Positions 23,104 through 31,911 of a stretch of DNA of 64,000 bases are shown one piece after another. Position 1 is the stretch's first letter. Every line of letters begins with the position of its first letter. Below the pieces are notes generated by a model. It did not search any database and was not told the origin of the DNA. It saw only the letters and a list, made by a program, of their open reading frames with translations. The stretch comes from Methylobacterium gossipiicola (GTDB taxonomy: Bacteria; Pseudomonadota; Alphaproteobacteria; Rhizobiales; Beijerinckiaceae). A program made the position numbers and the translations under genes. The stretch is from positions 1 through 64,000 of the forward strand of contig NZ_FOPM01000011.1 in the NCBI RefSeq assembly GCF_900113485.1. Direction: 5' to 3'.

Positions 23104-26087
23104 GGACGGCCGACAAGTTCTGCGACCTTGCCGGTTTCGATCCGGAGCGCGGCGAGGCGGTCGTTTACGCCCATGACGGCTCGCAGCTCACCCTGATCGA
23201 GATCGACGGCACCCGGTCCATCGTCTCGGGCGAGGACTACCTCCACAACGTCGTCGAGCGCTTCGCGGGCGGGATCGCGCAGATCCTGAAGCGGCCCGGC
23301 CACCAGATCACGATCTCCTACGAGTCCTCGCTCAACACGGCCAAGATCCTCGATCCGTTCGTGCAGCAGCAGGGCCGGCGCGCCCGGCAGAAGGGTCTTT
23401 CGGTCGAGGCGCTGATCGAGGAGGGCCGCACGGTACTGGAGGGCCGGTCGCGCTCGGAAACGATCCTGCTCGCCGCCTGGACCCGGCCCTCGGCCGGCGC
23501 CGCCGACGAGGTGCGCAAGGAGCAGAAGGCGAACCGCAAGGCCTGGCAGGAGCTGCCGCCGGCGCGCGACGCACAGAACCCCTACCTGCATCTCGGATCG
23601 ATCGCCGGCCCGCACGGCGCCTTCGTGCGCCGGATCATGGAGGCGCTCGGCGAGGCCCGCCTGCAGGGCCGGGTACTCTCGCCCAACGACAAGGGGCGCC
23701 GCCGCGACCTGGAGCAGATCCGGGCGGCCGTCCTCTACCACGAGACGCCCGACGGCTGGACGCCCTACGGGCCGGGCACCCGGCGCTATCCCGGCGCCAA
23801 GGAGCGGCACGACGACGACGTCTCGGAGTTCTTCACGCCCACCGTCGCCCGCCAGATCATGACGTCGAACGCCGAGGCCGCCAACAACATGCGGGCCCTC
23901 GACCTCGGCGGGCGCCGTTATGCGCTCGCCGTGATGCGGATGTTCCCCTCCACGCTCCTGCCGTTCAACCGGCTGCTGGAGACCCTGCTGGAGTCCTCCA
24001 GCAAGACCGCCGACATGCCGTTCCGGGTCTGCTTTCACCTCGAGGCTTTGCGCGACAACGATGTCGGTTTCCGCCTGCGCAAGGTCCTGGCCGGGCTCCT
24101 CGCCTTCGCGAGCCCGACCAACAAGAACCTGTTCCGGGCGCTGCGTGAGTTGGAGGACGTGGTCGACAAGGACGGCGAGGCGATCGTCAAGGGCCGCGTC
24201 ATCGCCACGACCTGGACCGAACCGGGCGAGGATCCGGGCCTGCTGGAGCGGCGCCGCTCCTACCTGATGAGCGGGATGATGACCTGGGGCGAGGCGGTGA
24301 TGACCGACGCCCCCCACAATCCCCTGCGCGCCCTGTGCGAGACGGTCGCCGGCATGACGGTGCAGGCGGAGGTGCCGCCGGGATCGATCGCGCCGCTCGG
24401 CGACCTCGCGGCGCTGATGCCGTTCCACCGCACCGCGCCGATCTTCAAGCAGGGCCAGAGCATGCTGCTGACGCCCGACGGCAAGCCGATGCCCTACGAG
24501 GCGCTGTCGGCCGAGCAGCTGTTCTGGCTCACCCTGATCTACGCCACGCCCGGCTCGGGCAAGTCGGTGCTGATGAACCGGCTCAACGTCGAGTTCGCGG
24601 CCTTCAGCGCCGGGGCGGCCCTGCCGTTCATCGGCGTGATCGACGTCGGCGTCAGCTCGTCGGGCTTCATCGAGCTGCTGCGCAACGCCTTGCCGCCCGA
24701 GCGGCGGCACGAGGCGTTCTACGTGCGGCCGCTGAACCACCCCGATTATGCGGTCAATCCGTTCGATCTCGGGCTCGGCCGACGGCTGCCGCTCGATCGC
24801 GAGCGCACCTTCATCGAGAACTTCCTGGCGACGCTCCTCAACGTGTCGTCACCGGAGGCAGCGCTCCTGATCCCGCGCCTCATCACCCGGGTGTTCCAGA
24901 TCAAGAGCGACCTGCAATTCTCGTCCTCGCCGTCGATCTACCAGCCCAACGTCGATCCCGAGATCGACCGGCTGCTGGCCGATCATCGGATTCCGGTCGG
25001 GAACAAGGTCCAGTGGTGGCGTCTCGTCGACGCGTTCGTCGAGCGGCGGCTTTACACGGCGGCCCAGCGGGCGCAGCGCTACGCCACGCCGATCCTGGAG
25101 GATCTCGCCCGGGTGCTCGGCGAGCCGATCATGGCTCAAGACTTCACGCCCGAGTTGATCCGCCAGGCCCAGCGCGCGCTGGAGAGCGCGATCGAGAAGT
25201 ATCCGATCTTCGCCCGGCCGACCCGCCTCGATGTCGGCGAGGCGCGGGTGGTGTCGATCGACGTGCAGGACGTGGCCCTGCGCCACAAGTCGCCGGAGGC
25301 CGAGCGCAACAACGCGCTCATGTTCCTGATCTCCCGGCACATCTACCTGTCGAAGATCTCCGGCTTCGCCGAGGAAATCCCGAAGATGGATCTGCCCTCG
25401 GACGAGGCCCTGCGAGCGGAATACGTCCGCTACTGGGAGGCGCGCTACCACGAGATCGCCGAGACGCCCAAGCGCCTGTGCATGGACGAGTATCACCTGA
25501 CCGGCGGCGTCGAGACCATCGCCAGCCAAGTGAAGAGCGACGCCCGCGAGGGCCGCAAATGGGGCCTCGAGCTGATCCTGGTCTCGCAGTTGCTCGCCGA
25601 CTTCGACACGCTGGCCGACATGGCCTCGACGGTCATGGTGCTCAACGCCGACTCCAACGAGATCCGCGAGGAGGCGCGCCGCGTCTTCGGCTTCGATCTG
25701 GCCGTGAAGAGCGCGCTGGAACGCCAGGTCCACGGCCCGCAGGGCCGGCGGGGTGCCAACCTGCTGACGCGGTTCAAGCTACGCGAGGAAGAGCGCTGGA
25801 TCGTCCTGAACAATTCGCTCGGCCCCAGGATGCTGTGGGCCCTGACCACCAAGGCGGAGGACCGCCTAGTGCGAGACGAGCTGTACCGCCGGATGGCGGT
25901 CAACGATGCGCTGCGCATCCTGGCAACCCGCTTTCCCGATGGCACCGCCATCGAGGCATGGGGCCGGGTGGCCGCGCTGGCGCGGTTCGGAGAGGACCGG
26001 ATCGCCAAGACGATCGTCGATGGAGTCCTGGGGGAGATCATGAGCGAAGCTCGGCCTCCGATCGACCGATCCAGAACCGCAGCATGA
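23100..26087 (+). CDS. dotO: DotO/IcmB/TraU, VirB4-like ATPase
   Basis: The 995-residue protein matches DotO/TraU in length (about 1,000). It has an N-terminal domain from residue 1 (DKFCDLAGFDPERGEAVVY), Walker A TPGSGKS near 484-490, a Walker B-like RLCMDEYHLTGG near 795 and the C-terminal helicase-like block GLELILVSQLLADFDTLADMAS. It is the cytoplasmic energising ATPase of type IVB systems. The GTG start at 23100 overlaps the previous stop; no ATG fits better. Confidence 0.92.
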   Translation: MRTADKFCDLAGFDPERGEAVVYAHDGSQLTLIEIDGTRSIVSGEDYLHNVVERFAGGIAQILKRPGHQITISYESSLNTAKILDPFVQQQGRRARQKGLSVEALIEEGRTVLEGRSRSETILLAAWTRPSAGAADEVRKEQKANRKAWQELPPARDAQNPYLHLGSIAGPHGAFVRRIMEALGEARLQGRVLSPNDKGRRRDLEQIRAAVLYHETPDGWTPYGPGTRRYPGAKERHDDDVSEFFTPTVARQIMTSNAEAANNMRALDLGGRRYALAVMRMFPSTLLPFNRLLETLLESSSKTADMPFRVCFHLEALRDNDVGFRLRKVLAGLLAFASPTNKNLFRALRELEDVVDKDGEAIVKGRVIATTWTEPGEDPGLLERRRSYLMSGMMTWGEAVMTDAPHNPLRALCETVAGMTVQAEVPPGSIAPLGDLAALMPFHRTAPIFKQGQSMLLTPDGKPMPYEALSAEQLFWLTLIYATPGSGKSVLMNRLNVEFAAFSAGAALPFIGVIDVGVSSSGFIELLRNALPPERRHEAFYVRPLNHPDYAVNPFDLGLGRRLPLDRERTFIENFLATLLNVSSPEAALLIPRLITRVFQIKSDLQFSSSPSIYQPNVDPEIDRLLADHRIPVGNKVQWWRLVDAFVERRLYTAAQRAQRYATPILEDLARVLGEPIMAQDFTPELIRQAQRALESAIEKYPIFARPTRLDVGEARVVSIDVQDVALRHKSPEAERNNALMFLISRHIYLSKISGFAEEIPKMDLPSDEALRAEYVRYWEARYHEIAETPKRLCMDEYHLTGGVETIASQVKSDAREGRKWGLELILVSQLLADFDTLADMASTVMVLNADSNEIREEARRVFGFDLAVKSALERQVHGPQGRRGANLLTRFKLREEERWIVLNNSLGPRMLWALTTKAEDRLVRDELYRRMAVNDALRILATRFPDGTAIEAWGRVAALARFGEDRIAKTIVDGVLGEIMSEARPPIDRSRTAA

Positions 26088-26500
26088 CCATGGAGGCTCC
26101 TGTGCAAGTCAAGGATATGCAGTACCGCGTCCTCGCGAGTGTGACGATGTTCAGCCTGGGCATACTGCCGGCCTGGGCTCAAACCACCACCGGCGATCCG
26201 ACGGCACCGCTCGATATCCTCAAGACGGCCCGGCAGAAGGCGTCCAACTCGGCGCTCAACGCCAGCAGCATCGCGACCGGCGGCAACAACGCCGGCATCG
26301 TGTTCACGATCCTGTTCGCGGTGGTCGGCATTGCCTTGGCCGGCATCTCGGGGGTGAAGCTCTATAAGTCCTCGCAGGACGACAACGCCCGCGAGGATGC
26401 CGGCCGGTCCCTGGTCGGGCTCGTCGTCGGCTCGGGCATCACCATCCTCGGCGTCATCATCGGCGTCATAACCACCTACATGACCGGCAGCGGCACCTGA
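26084..26500 (+). CDS. IcmD/DotP- or pilin-like two-span secreted protein
   Basis: The 138-residue product has a signal peptide (LGILPAWAQ), a short mature N-terminus rich in Asn/Ser, and two membrane spans (about 70-92, NNAGIVFTILFAVVGIALAG, and 108-132). IcmD/DotP (132 residues) and IncI TraQ/TraR-type proteins share this plan, which also resembles VirB2-type pilins. ATG 26084 overlaps the dotO stop; a GTG at 26102 has a better ribosome site (GGAGG) and would give a shorter signal peptide. Confidence 0.6.
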   Translation: MTMEAPVQVKDMQYRVLASVTMFSLGILPAWAQTTTGDPTAPLDILKTARQKASNSALNASSIATGGNNAGIVFTILFAVVGIALAGISGVKLYKSSQDDNAREDAGRSLVGLVVGSGITILGVIIGVITTYMTGSGT

Positions 26501-26508
26501 CAACCGCA

Positions 26509-26531
26509 GGGTGGAGCTCGTAGCTCCACCC
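26509..26531. terminator. Perfect 10-bp hairpin after the dot operon
   Basis: GGGTGGAGCT and AGCTCCACCC are exact complements around a CGT loop, 8 bp after the last gene of the plus-strand dot operon. There is no T-run, so it may be a weak or Rho-assisted terminator or an RNA-stabilising end. Confidence 0.5.
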
Positions 26532-26544
26532 GATTCCCTTGTAC

Positions 26545-26569
26545 ACGGAAGCGGACCTTCCGCTTCCGT
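26545..26569. repeat. Second perfect hairpin, 11-bp stem
   Basis: ACGGAAGCGGA and TCCGCTTCCGT pair perfectly around a CCT loop, 13 bp beyond the first hairpin. The motif recurs in part near 26665 (GGGAAGCGGACCT), so this looks like the edge of a dispersed non-coding repeat unit. Confidence 0.5.
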
Positions 26570-27041
26570 CCCCTCCCGGTCATCCCATCTGCGAGCCGGC
26601 AATCCCCGCTGCTGACCCATAGCGGCCCCTCCACACTGCGGCCTTCGTCGTCCGCTACGATGCGGGAAGCGGACCTCGTAAAAGTACTCAAGGGCTCGCT
26701 GGTCGGGCGGATGCGGCGCGTGCCGTGAACCCTGCGAACAAGATCACCAACATCAGCGCCTTGTCGCTGCTGCCAGTGCCGACGCGTAGCTGTTGATAGC
26801 CGAGCCAGTGATCTGACTTCGAACACCAAAGCTCCGCACTGCGGCAACTTAGAGTAAATAGGGGCCGCCATCGCTAAGGCGGTCCTTAGTTGTTGCTACC
26901 GGTTTAAATCACCCCCGTAGTGGCTCTGCCTGGCCACTTCGGGAACGACGGTAGCAAGGGGCACCGGTGAGCCGCGATGGCCTTCTGGGCGAAGCCGCAG
27001 AAGGATGACAAGGAAGTGCGCGCAGCTGGTGACTTCATATT
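26570..27041. other. Non-coding junction between conjugation genes and sulfur island
   Basis: No convincing gene is seen. The stretch holds GC-rich repeat-like text (AAGCGGACCT copies, CCATAGCGGCCC, GTCCGCTACG) that looks like an intergenic repeat family, then at 26866-26900 a short imperfect inverted repeat (GCTAAGGC, GTCCTTAG). It marks the boundary where the functional content changes from transfer to sulfur metabolism. Confidence 0.4.
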
Positions 27042-27066
27042 AGAATTACCTAAATAAGGTAATTCT
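27042..27066. promoter_or_regulatory. Operator palindrome of the ArsR repressor
   Basis: AGAATTACCT and AGGTAATTCT are exact inverted repeats separated by AAATA, 21 bp before the arsR start. An AT-rich palindrome of this size over the promoter is the usual autoregulatory site of ArsR-family repressors. A related site occurs at 33351-33383. Confidence 0.75.
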
Positions 27067-27087
27067 GACATACTGGAGCATCAACCG

Positions 27088-27411
27088 ATGGACGCCGTCA
27101 CGCCGATTGACCTGATGCGCCTGCAGGACAAGGCGGCCGACGCGGCCCGCCTGCTGCGTCTCCTCGCCAACGAGAAGCGGTTGCTGATCCTGTGCCTGCT
27201 GGTCGCCCGCGGCGAGATGGACGTGACTAGTCTCGCCGAGGAGGTCGAGCTCAGCCAATCGGCCCTTTCGCAGCACCTCGCCAAGCTGCGCGAGGACGGG
27301 TTGGTCGCCTTCCGGCGCGAGAGCCAGACGATCCACTACCGGCTGGAGGACCCCAGGGCCGCGCGGGTGCTGGCGACCCTCAAGGACATCTTCTGCCCGG
27401 AGCTCGGCTGA
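27088..27411 (+). CDS. ArsR-family repressor with two cysteines (BigR/SqrR-like persulfide sensor)
   Basis: The 107-residue winged-helix protein has the recognition helix LSQSALSQHLAKLREDGLV (55-73). It has cysteines C36 (LLILCLL) and C103 (DIFCPE), the same two positions used by SqrR/BigR proteins, which form an intramolecular sulfur bridge with persulfide and release DNA. Metal-binding ELCVCDL is absent. Surrounded by persulfide dioxygenase, rhodanese and YeeE genes, it is most likely the sulfide/persulfide sensor of block A. Confidence 0.85.
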   Translation: MDAVTPIDLMRLQDKAADAARLLRLLANEKRLLILCLLVARGEMDVTSLAEEVELSQSALSQHLAKLREDGLVAFRRESQTIHYRLEDPRAARVLATLKDIFCPELG

Positions 27412-27417
27412 CCGGTC

Positions 27418-28734
27418 TCAGCCCGGGACGATCTCAGCCTCAAGCCCCGGGCGATCAGTTCGGTTGCGCAGACGAAGGCTGAGGCCACTTCGGCGGGACG
27501 CCATCTCGGCGATGGCGAGGCCGAGGCCGCTACCCGTCGCGCTCTTGTGGCGTCCCCGGAAGAACCGTGTCGTGACGTGGGGCAACTCGTCTTCCGGGAT
27601 GCCCGGCCCCTCGTCGCGGACGACGACCCCCCCGCCATCCGGCCGGGCGGCCCACGCCACCGTGCCCGTCTCCATGTGCTGCACGGCGTTCTCGTGCAAA
27701 TTCCGGACGGCGAGGCGCAAGCCCTCCGGGTCGGCCCGCAGCATGTAGCCCCGTAGCCCCGGGTCGATCTGAGTTCGAACCCCGGGTGGCGTCCGCATCC
27801 CCTCCACGGTCTCCGTCACCAGCGCACCGACGTCGACCTCCGCGAGGGAAGGCGCTTCCCCGGCGGCATCGAGCCGGGCGGCGTCGAGCAACTGGCGGAC
27901 GAGGCGCGTGGTCCGGTCGACGGCCGCCAGGATCTGGCGCAAAGCCGCCTTCGCCACGTCCGGGTCGGTGGCAGCCATGGCGACCTGGGCCTGGACCTTG
28001 AGGCCGGCGAGCGGTGTTCGCAGCTCGTGCGCGGCGAAGGCCGTCACCTCCCGTTCGTGCCGGCGTGCCGATTCGACCTTGAGGAATAGCCCGTTCAGGG
28101 CGTCGGCCAGGGGACGCACCTCCGCCGGCGCCAGATTTGTGTCGATCGCACTCATGTCGTCGGCGCCGCGACCTGCCAGGTCCCGCGCCATCAGTCGCAA
28201 GGGACGCAAGCCCCGCCCGAGGCTCGCCCAGATCAGCATACCGAGCAGCGGCACCATCAGGATGGCGGGCGTAACCAGGCCTATGATGAGGTCGGTGACG
28301 AGGCGCTCACGGAGGCCAAGACGGTCACCCACCATGACCCGCACGCCTCTCTCGGCGTCCTCCACCGTGAAGACACGCCAGGTCTCGCCATCGACCTCGC
28401 GCTGCGAGAAGCCCGCCGGCGCGTCGGTCAGGCGCCGCTCCGGGGCCCCGGTCGACCGTGCGACCATGCGTCCGTCGAGCGACCAGATCTGGCAGGAAAG
28501 CTGCCGCTCGTAGGCCGTCGGGGCCGGGAAGGTTCGGCCCCCCCCGTTCGGGTCCGTGCCGCCGACCGCGCCCACCAGGGAGTTGACCATGCGGGCAGCT
28601 TCCTGCAGGCGGTTGTCGAGGACCTGTTCCACCTCGCGCTTCGAGCCGAGGTAGATCCAGGCGACCGCGCTGAGCCAGATCAGGCCGGTGGCCAGGACGA
28701 GGATGGCGAAAAGCCTGACGCGCAGCGACCTCAT
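27418..28734 (-). CDS. Sensor histidine kinase, QseC/PmrB-like
   Basis: The 438-residue kinase has two spans (about 8-28 and 150-170), a periplasmic sensor of about 120 residues, a HAMP-like region, the H-box FAAHELRTPLAG with phospho-acceptor H236, and ATP-binding N, G1 and G2 boxes (NLHENAVQHM, VRDEGPGIPEDELPHV, GSGLGLAI). The start overlaps the response-regulator stop (ATGA). With the PmrA-type box upstream it probably senses an envelope or redox signal and controls the dsbD operon. It converges on arsR. Confidence 0.92.
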   Translation of the reverse strand: MRSLRVRLFAILVLATGLIWLSAVAWIYLGSKREVEQVLDNRLQEAARMVNSLVGAVGGTDPNGGGRTFPAPTAYERQLSCQIWSLDGRMVARSTGAPERRLTDAPAGFSQREVDGETWRVFTVEDAERGVRVMVGDRLGLRERLVTDLIIGLVTPAILMVPLLGMLIWASLGRGLRPLRLMARDLAGRGADDMSAIDTNLAPAEVRPLADALNGLFLKVESARRHEREVTAFAAHELRTPLAGLKVQAQVAMAATDPDVAKAALRQILAAVDRTTRLVRQLLDAARLDAAGEAPSLAEVDVGALVTETVEGMRTPPGVRTQIDPGLRGYMLRADPEGLRLAVRNLHENAVQHMETGTVAWAARPDGGGVVVRDEGPGIPEDELPHVTTRFFRGRHKSATGSGLGLAIAEMASRRSGLSLRLRNRTDRPGLEAEIVPG

Positions 28735-29393
28735 GCGGGTGCCCTCATCCGGTATCCGAGGCCTCGGACCGTCTCGATGGCGTGCTTGCCGATCTTGGCG
28801 CGCAGGTTGTGCACATGGACCTCGACCGCGTTGCTCTCGACCTCCTCCTGCCAGCCGTAGAGCCGCTCCTCCAGCTCGGCTTTGGACCGAAGCACGTCAG
28901 GTCGTTCCATGAGGGCCGCCAGAACCATCACCTCGCGCCGGGAGACGGCGACCGGCACACCGTCGACGGTGACGGCGAGGCTGCCGGGGTCGAGCCGGAT
29001 GCCACCGTGCTCAAGGATCGCCGCGGCCCGACCCGAGGCCCTCCGGACGACGGCGCGGATGCGGGCGGAGAGCTCGTCGAGGTCGAAGGGCTTGCCGAGG
29101 TAGTCGTCGGCGCCACCGTCGAGCCCGGCGATCCGGTCCGACACGGCGTCCCGGGCCGTCAGCAGGACGACCGGCGTCCGGTCGTTCCGTCGCCGAAGCC
29201 CCCGCAACACGTCGAGGCCAGAGCCGTCGGGCAGCATCAGGTCGAGCACGATGGCCGAGAAAGCGCTCGTGGCCAGCGCCGCCTCGGCGTCGGCGCAGGT
29301 CGCGACGCAATCGACCGTCGCCCCGCCCAGGCCCAAGCCAGCCCGGAGCCCGTCCGACAGGATGGTGTCGTCCTCGACGACGAGGATGCGCAT
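28731..29393 (-). CDS. OmpR-family response regulator, QseB/PmrA-like
   Basis: The 220-residue regulator has a receiver domain with acidic pair E7-D8-D9, phospho-acceptor D51 (IVLDLMLPDG) and K in DDYLGKPFD, and a winged-helix output domain ending HVHNLRAKIGKHAIETVRGLGYRM. It is divergent from dsbD, and the 102-bp intergenic region holds a direct repeat that exactly fits a PmrA box, suggesting control of both itself and dsbD. Confidence 0.93.
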   Translation of the reverse strand: MRILVVEDDTILSDGLRAGLGLGGATVDCVATCADAEAALATSAFSAIVLDLMLPDGSGLDVLRGLRRRNDRTPVVLLTARDAVSDRIAGLDGGADDYLGKPFDLDELSARIRAVVRRASGRAAAILEHGGIRLDPGSLAVTVDGVPVAVSRREVMVLAALMERPDVLRSKAELEERLYGWQEEVESNAVEVHVHNLRAKIGKHAIETVRGLGYRMRAPA

Positions 29394-29431
29394 GCGTGTC
29401 TCCCTTCACCGCCCCCATCCTCCGGGCACCG

Positions 29432-29448
29432 CTTAAGCCTGGCTTAAG
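29432..29448. promoter_or_regulatory. PmrA-box-like direct repeat (CTTAAG-N5-CTTAAG)
   Basis: CTTAAG at 29432-29437 and 29443-29448 are spaced by CCTGG, exactly the PmrA/BasR consensus arrangement of two hexamers with a five-base gap. It lies between the divergent regulator and dsbD genes. Confidence 0.75.
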
Positions 29449-29495
29449 CTGCGTTTCCGACCCGCGGCGGGCCGATCCGAGCCCGGACCCCGCCC

Positions 29496-31235
29496 ATGCC
29501 GAACGTGTTCACCCACCTCATCGTCGCCGCCCTGGTCTGGACCGGCTCCTCGCCGTGGTCGCCTGGGCAGTGCCGCGAGCCCGGTGCGCGGCCGACGCCC
29601 TTCACCGTCGATGCGGCCCGTGACCCCGACCTCTCGCTGCGCATGCGATGGACCATCGCCCCCGGCACCTACCTCTACCGCGACAAGATCGCCGCCACCG
29701 ACGCGAGCGGCAGGGAGCTTCCTGTCAGCACCCAGCCCGGCGAGACCAAGGACGACCCCAACTTCGGGCCGACGGAAGTCTATCACGGCGCGACGGAGGC
29801 CATCGTGCCAGGCGCGGCTCTCGCGGGGGTGCGTGAGGTGCGCGTCACCTATCAAGGCTGTGCCGAGAAGGGCATCTGCTACCCGCCGATCAACAAGGTC
29901 ATCGAGGTGCCCGCGCCAGGTCCGCAGGCGACCGCCGCGACGCCGGCAACGGACGCGCAGCCCGAGCCCGACAGGGGCCTGCTCTCGGGTCACCTCGCGG
30001 GCGTCCTGGCGACCTTCCTCGGGCTCGGCCTGCTCCTGGCCTTCACCCCGTGCGTGCTCCCGATGGTCCCGGTGCTGGCGGGCATGCTGGCCCGGTCCGG
30101 GGAGTGGCTCTCGGCCGGACGAGGTTTCGTCCTCTCCGGCACCTACGTGCTCGCGATGGCGCTGGCCTACGGAACGCTTGGCGTGGCGGCGGCATGGTTC
30201 GGGCGCAACCTCCAGGTCGCGCTCCAGACTCCCGTTGCGCTCGGGCTCCTCGCCGCAGCCTTTGTCGCCCTGGCGCTGTCGATGTTCGGGGCCTTCGACC
30301 TGGCGCTGCCGTCCGGTGCCGCCGGCCGGCTGTCGCGCCTGAGCGGGCGTCGGCTCGGCGCGCTCGGCGCCGCCGCCGTCATGGGCTTCACCTCCGCCTT
30401 GATCGTCGGGCCCTGCGTGACGCCGCCACTCGCTGCGGCCCTCCTCTACGTCGCCCAGACCGGCGACGTGGCGCGCGGCGCCGCCGCCCTGTTCGCGCTC
30501 GGCCTCGGCATGGGCCTACCGCTGATCGCGTTCGGGACGTTCGGGGCGGGTATCCTGCCGAAGTCAGGCCCATGGCTCGTCGTTGCCAAGCAGGCCTTCG
30601 GGGTGGTCTTCCTCGCATTGGCCATCACCATGGTCTCGCGCCTCGTGCCGTCCGAAGTCTCCCTCGTTCTCTGGGGCGCGCTGGCGATCGGCATCGGCGC
30701 GTTCGTCGGGGCGTTCGACGTCGTCACGGCGGGCGCCGCGGGCCGGCTGGGCAAGGGCGCCGGTATCGTTGCCGTGACCTACGGTTGCGCCCTCGTCGTC
30801 GGAGCCGCGGGCGGCGGGACCGACCCGCTCCGGCCGCTCGCCGGCCTCGGCTGGGCGCAGGCGGTCCACGTCGAGGAGAGCCGTACGGTCTCCTCCGTCC
30901 CGGCGTTCGAGGCTGCCCTCGCGGCGGCCCGTACCGAGGGCAAGCCGGTGCTCGTCGAGTTCGCCGCCGATTGGTGCACCGTCTGCAAGACGAACGAGCG
31001 GACGGTCCTGGCCGATGCCGGCATCCGGACGAGACTGAAGGCCGTCTCGGTCATCCGCGCCGACGTCACCCGCGACGACGATGCCACCCGTGCCCTGATG
31101 CGGCGCTTCGAGGTCGTCGGACCGCCGACCCTCATCCTGATGCGCCCCGACGGCGGCGAGGTCCGTGAGGCCCGCACCGAGGGCGAGCTCACGGTCGATG
31201 ACCTGAAGCGCCGCCTCGCCCTCGTCGGCGCCTGA
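29496..31235 (+). CDS. dsbD: DsbD, protein-disulfide reductase (electron transporter)
   Basis: The 579-residue protein has all three DsbD parts: an N-terminal periplasmic domain with C122 and C128 (YQGCAEKGICYPP), an eight-span membrane domain from about 165 with redox cysteines in FTPCVLPMVPV and VGPCVTPPLAA, and a C-terminal thioredoxin domain with WCTVCK (near 494-497). It passes electrons from cytoplasmic thioredoxin to periplasmic thiols. In a sulfur-oxidising context this could keep SoxY or other carriers reduced. It probably forms an operon with the next three genes. Confidence 0.93.
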   Translation: MPNVFTHLIVAALVWTGSSPWSPGQCREPGARPTPFTVDAARDPDLSLRMRWTIAPGTYLYRDKIAATDASGRELPVSTQPGETKDDPNFGPTEVYHGATEAIVPGAALAGVREVRVTYQGCAEKGICYPPINKVIEVPAPGPQATAATPATDAQPEPDRGLLSGHLAGVLATFLGLGLLLAFTPCVLPMVPVLAGMLARSGEWLSAGRGFVLSGTYVLAMALAYGTLGVAAAWFGRNLQVALQTPVALGLLAAAFVALALSMFGAFDLALPSGAAGRLSRLSGRRLGALGAAAVMGFTSALIVGPCVTPPLAAALLYVAQTGDVARGAAALFALGLGMGLPLIAFGTFGAGILPKSGPWLVVAKQAFGVVFLALAITMVSRLVPSEVSLVLWGALAIGIGAFVGAFDVVTAGAAGRLGKGAGIVAVTYGCALVVGAAGGGTDPLRPLAGLGWAQAVHVEESRTVSSVPAFEAALAAARTEGKPVLVEFAADWCTVCKTNERTVLADAGIRTRLKAVSVIRADVTRDDDATRALMRRFEVVGPPTLILMRPDGGEVREARTEGELTVDDLKRRLALVGA

Positions 31236-31275
31236 GTCGCTCCCTTTCGGAAAAGCGACTTTCACGGAGAACACC

Positions 31276-31911
31276 ATGGACCGCAGGACCCTGCTCGCCC
31301 TTCTGCCCGCCGTCGCGCTCGCGCCCGCCCTGCTTTCGCTGGCGCCCCCCATCGAGGAGGCTTTCGCGCAGGGCGTCGACCCGAACGCGATCCTCAACGA
31401 CCCCGAGGTGCCGGTCTCGGGCAACCCAAAGGGTGACCTGACCATCGTCGCCTTCCTCGATTACAACTGCCCCTTCTGCAAGAAGGCCGAGCCCGACCTC
31501 ACCCGCTTGGTGAAGGCGGACGGGCGCATCCGCCTCGTCTACAAGGACTGGCCGATCCTCGGGGACGCCTCCGTCTACGGCGCCCAGCTCGCCCTCGCGG
31601 CGAAGTACCAGGGCCGCTACGACGAAGTGCACCGCGCGCTCATGGCGATCCCGGGTCGCAAGATTCCCAAGGAGCGGATGCTGGAGGCGGTGGCCACCTC
31701 GGGCGTCGACGTCGGCCGCCTGGAAGAGGACCGGAAGGCGCACCAAGCCGAGATCGCGGCCCTGCTCCAGCGCAACCTCGACCAGGCCGACGCCCTGGGC
31801 CTCCAGGGAACCCCGGTCTTCCTGATCGGCCAGCTCAAGGTCGCGGCGGCCCTCGATTACGACGGCTTCAGGCAGGCGGTCGCCCAGGCCCGAGCGCGGG
31901 GTCGCTCGTGA
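31276..31911 (+). CDS. DsbA-family thiol oxidoreductase
   Basis: The 211-residue protein has an N-terminal signal and a DsbA/ScsC-like thioredoxin fold with active site CPFC (C65, C68 in DYNCPFCKK) and the cis-Pro segment LQGTPVFLIG near 178. It is likely periplasmic. Following dsbD, it may be a DsbD-fed reductase/isomerase rather than an oxidase. The stop overlaps the next start by ATGA. Confidence 0.88.
   Translation: MDRRTLLALLPAVALAPALLSLAPPIEEAFAQGVDPNAILNDPEVPVSGNPKGDLTIVAFLDYNCPFCKKAEPDLTRLVKADGRIRLVYKDWPILGDASVYGAQLALAAKYQGRYDEVHRALMAIPGRKIPKERMLEAVATSGVDVGRLEEDRKAHQAEIAALLQRNLDQADALGLQGTPVFLIGQLKVAAALDYDGFRQAVAQARARGRS

Noticed and set aside
24335..26080. Second plus-strand frame inside dotO
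   Set aside because: It is an alternate frame of the DotO ATPase with no motif; only its last part from 26084 is a real gene.
26860..26900. Second Tn3-type terminal repeat (GCTAAGG motif)
   Set aside because: Only the inner CTAAG resembles the 38-bp end; the G-rich outer end at the right distance is missing.
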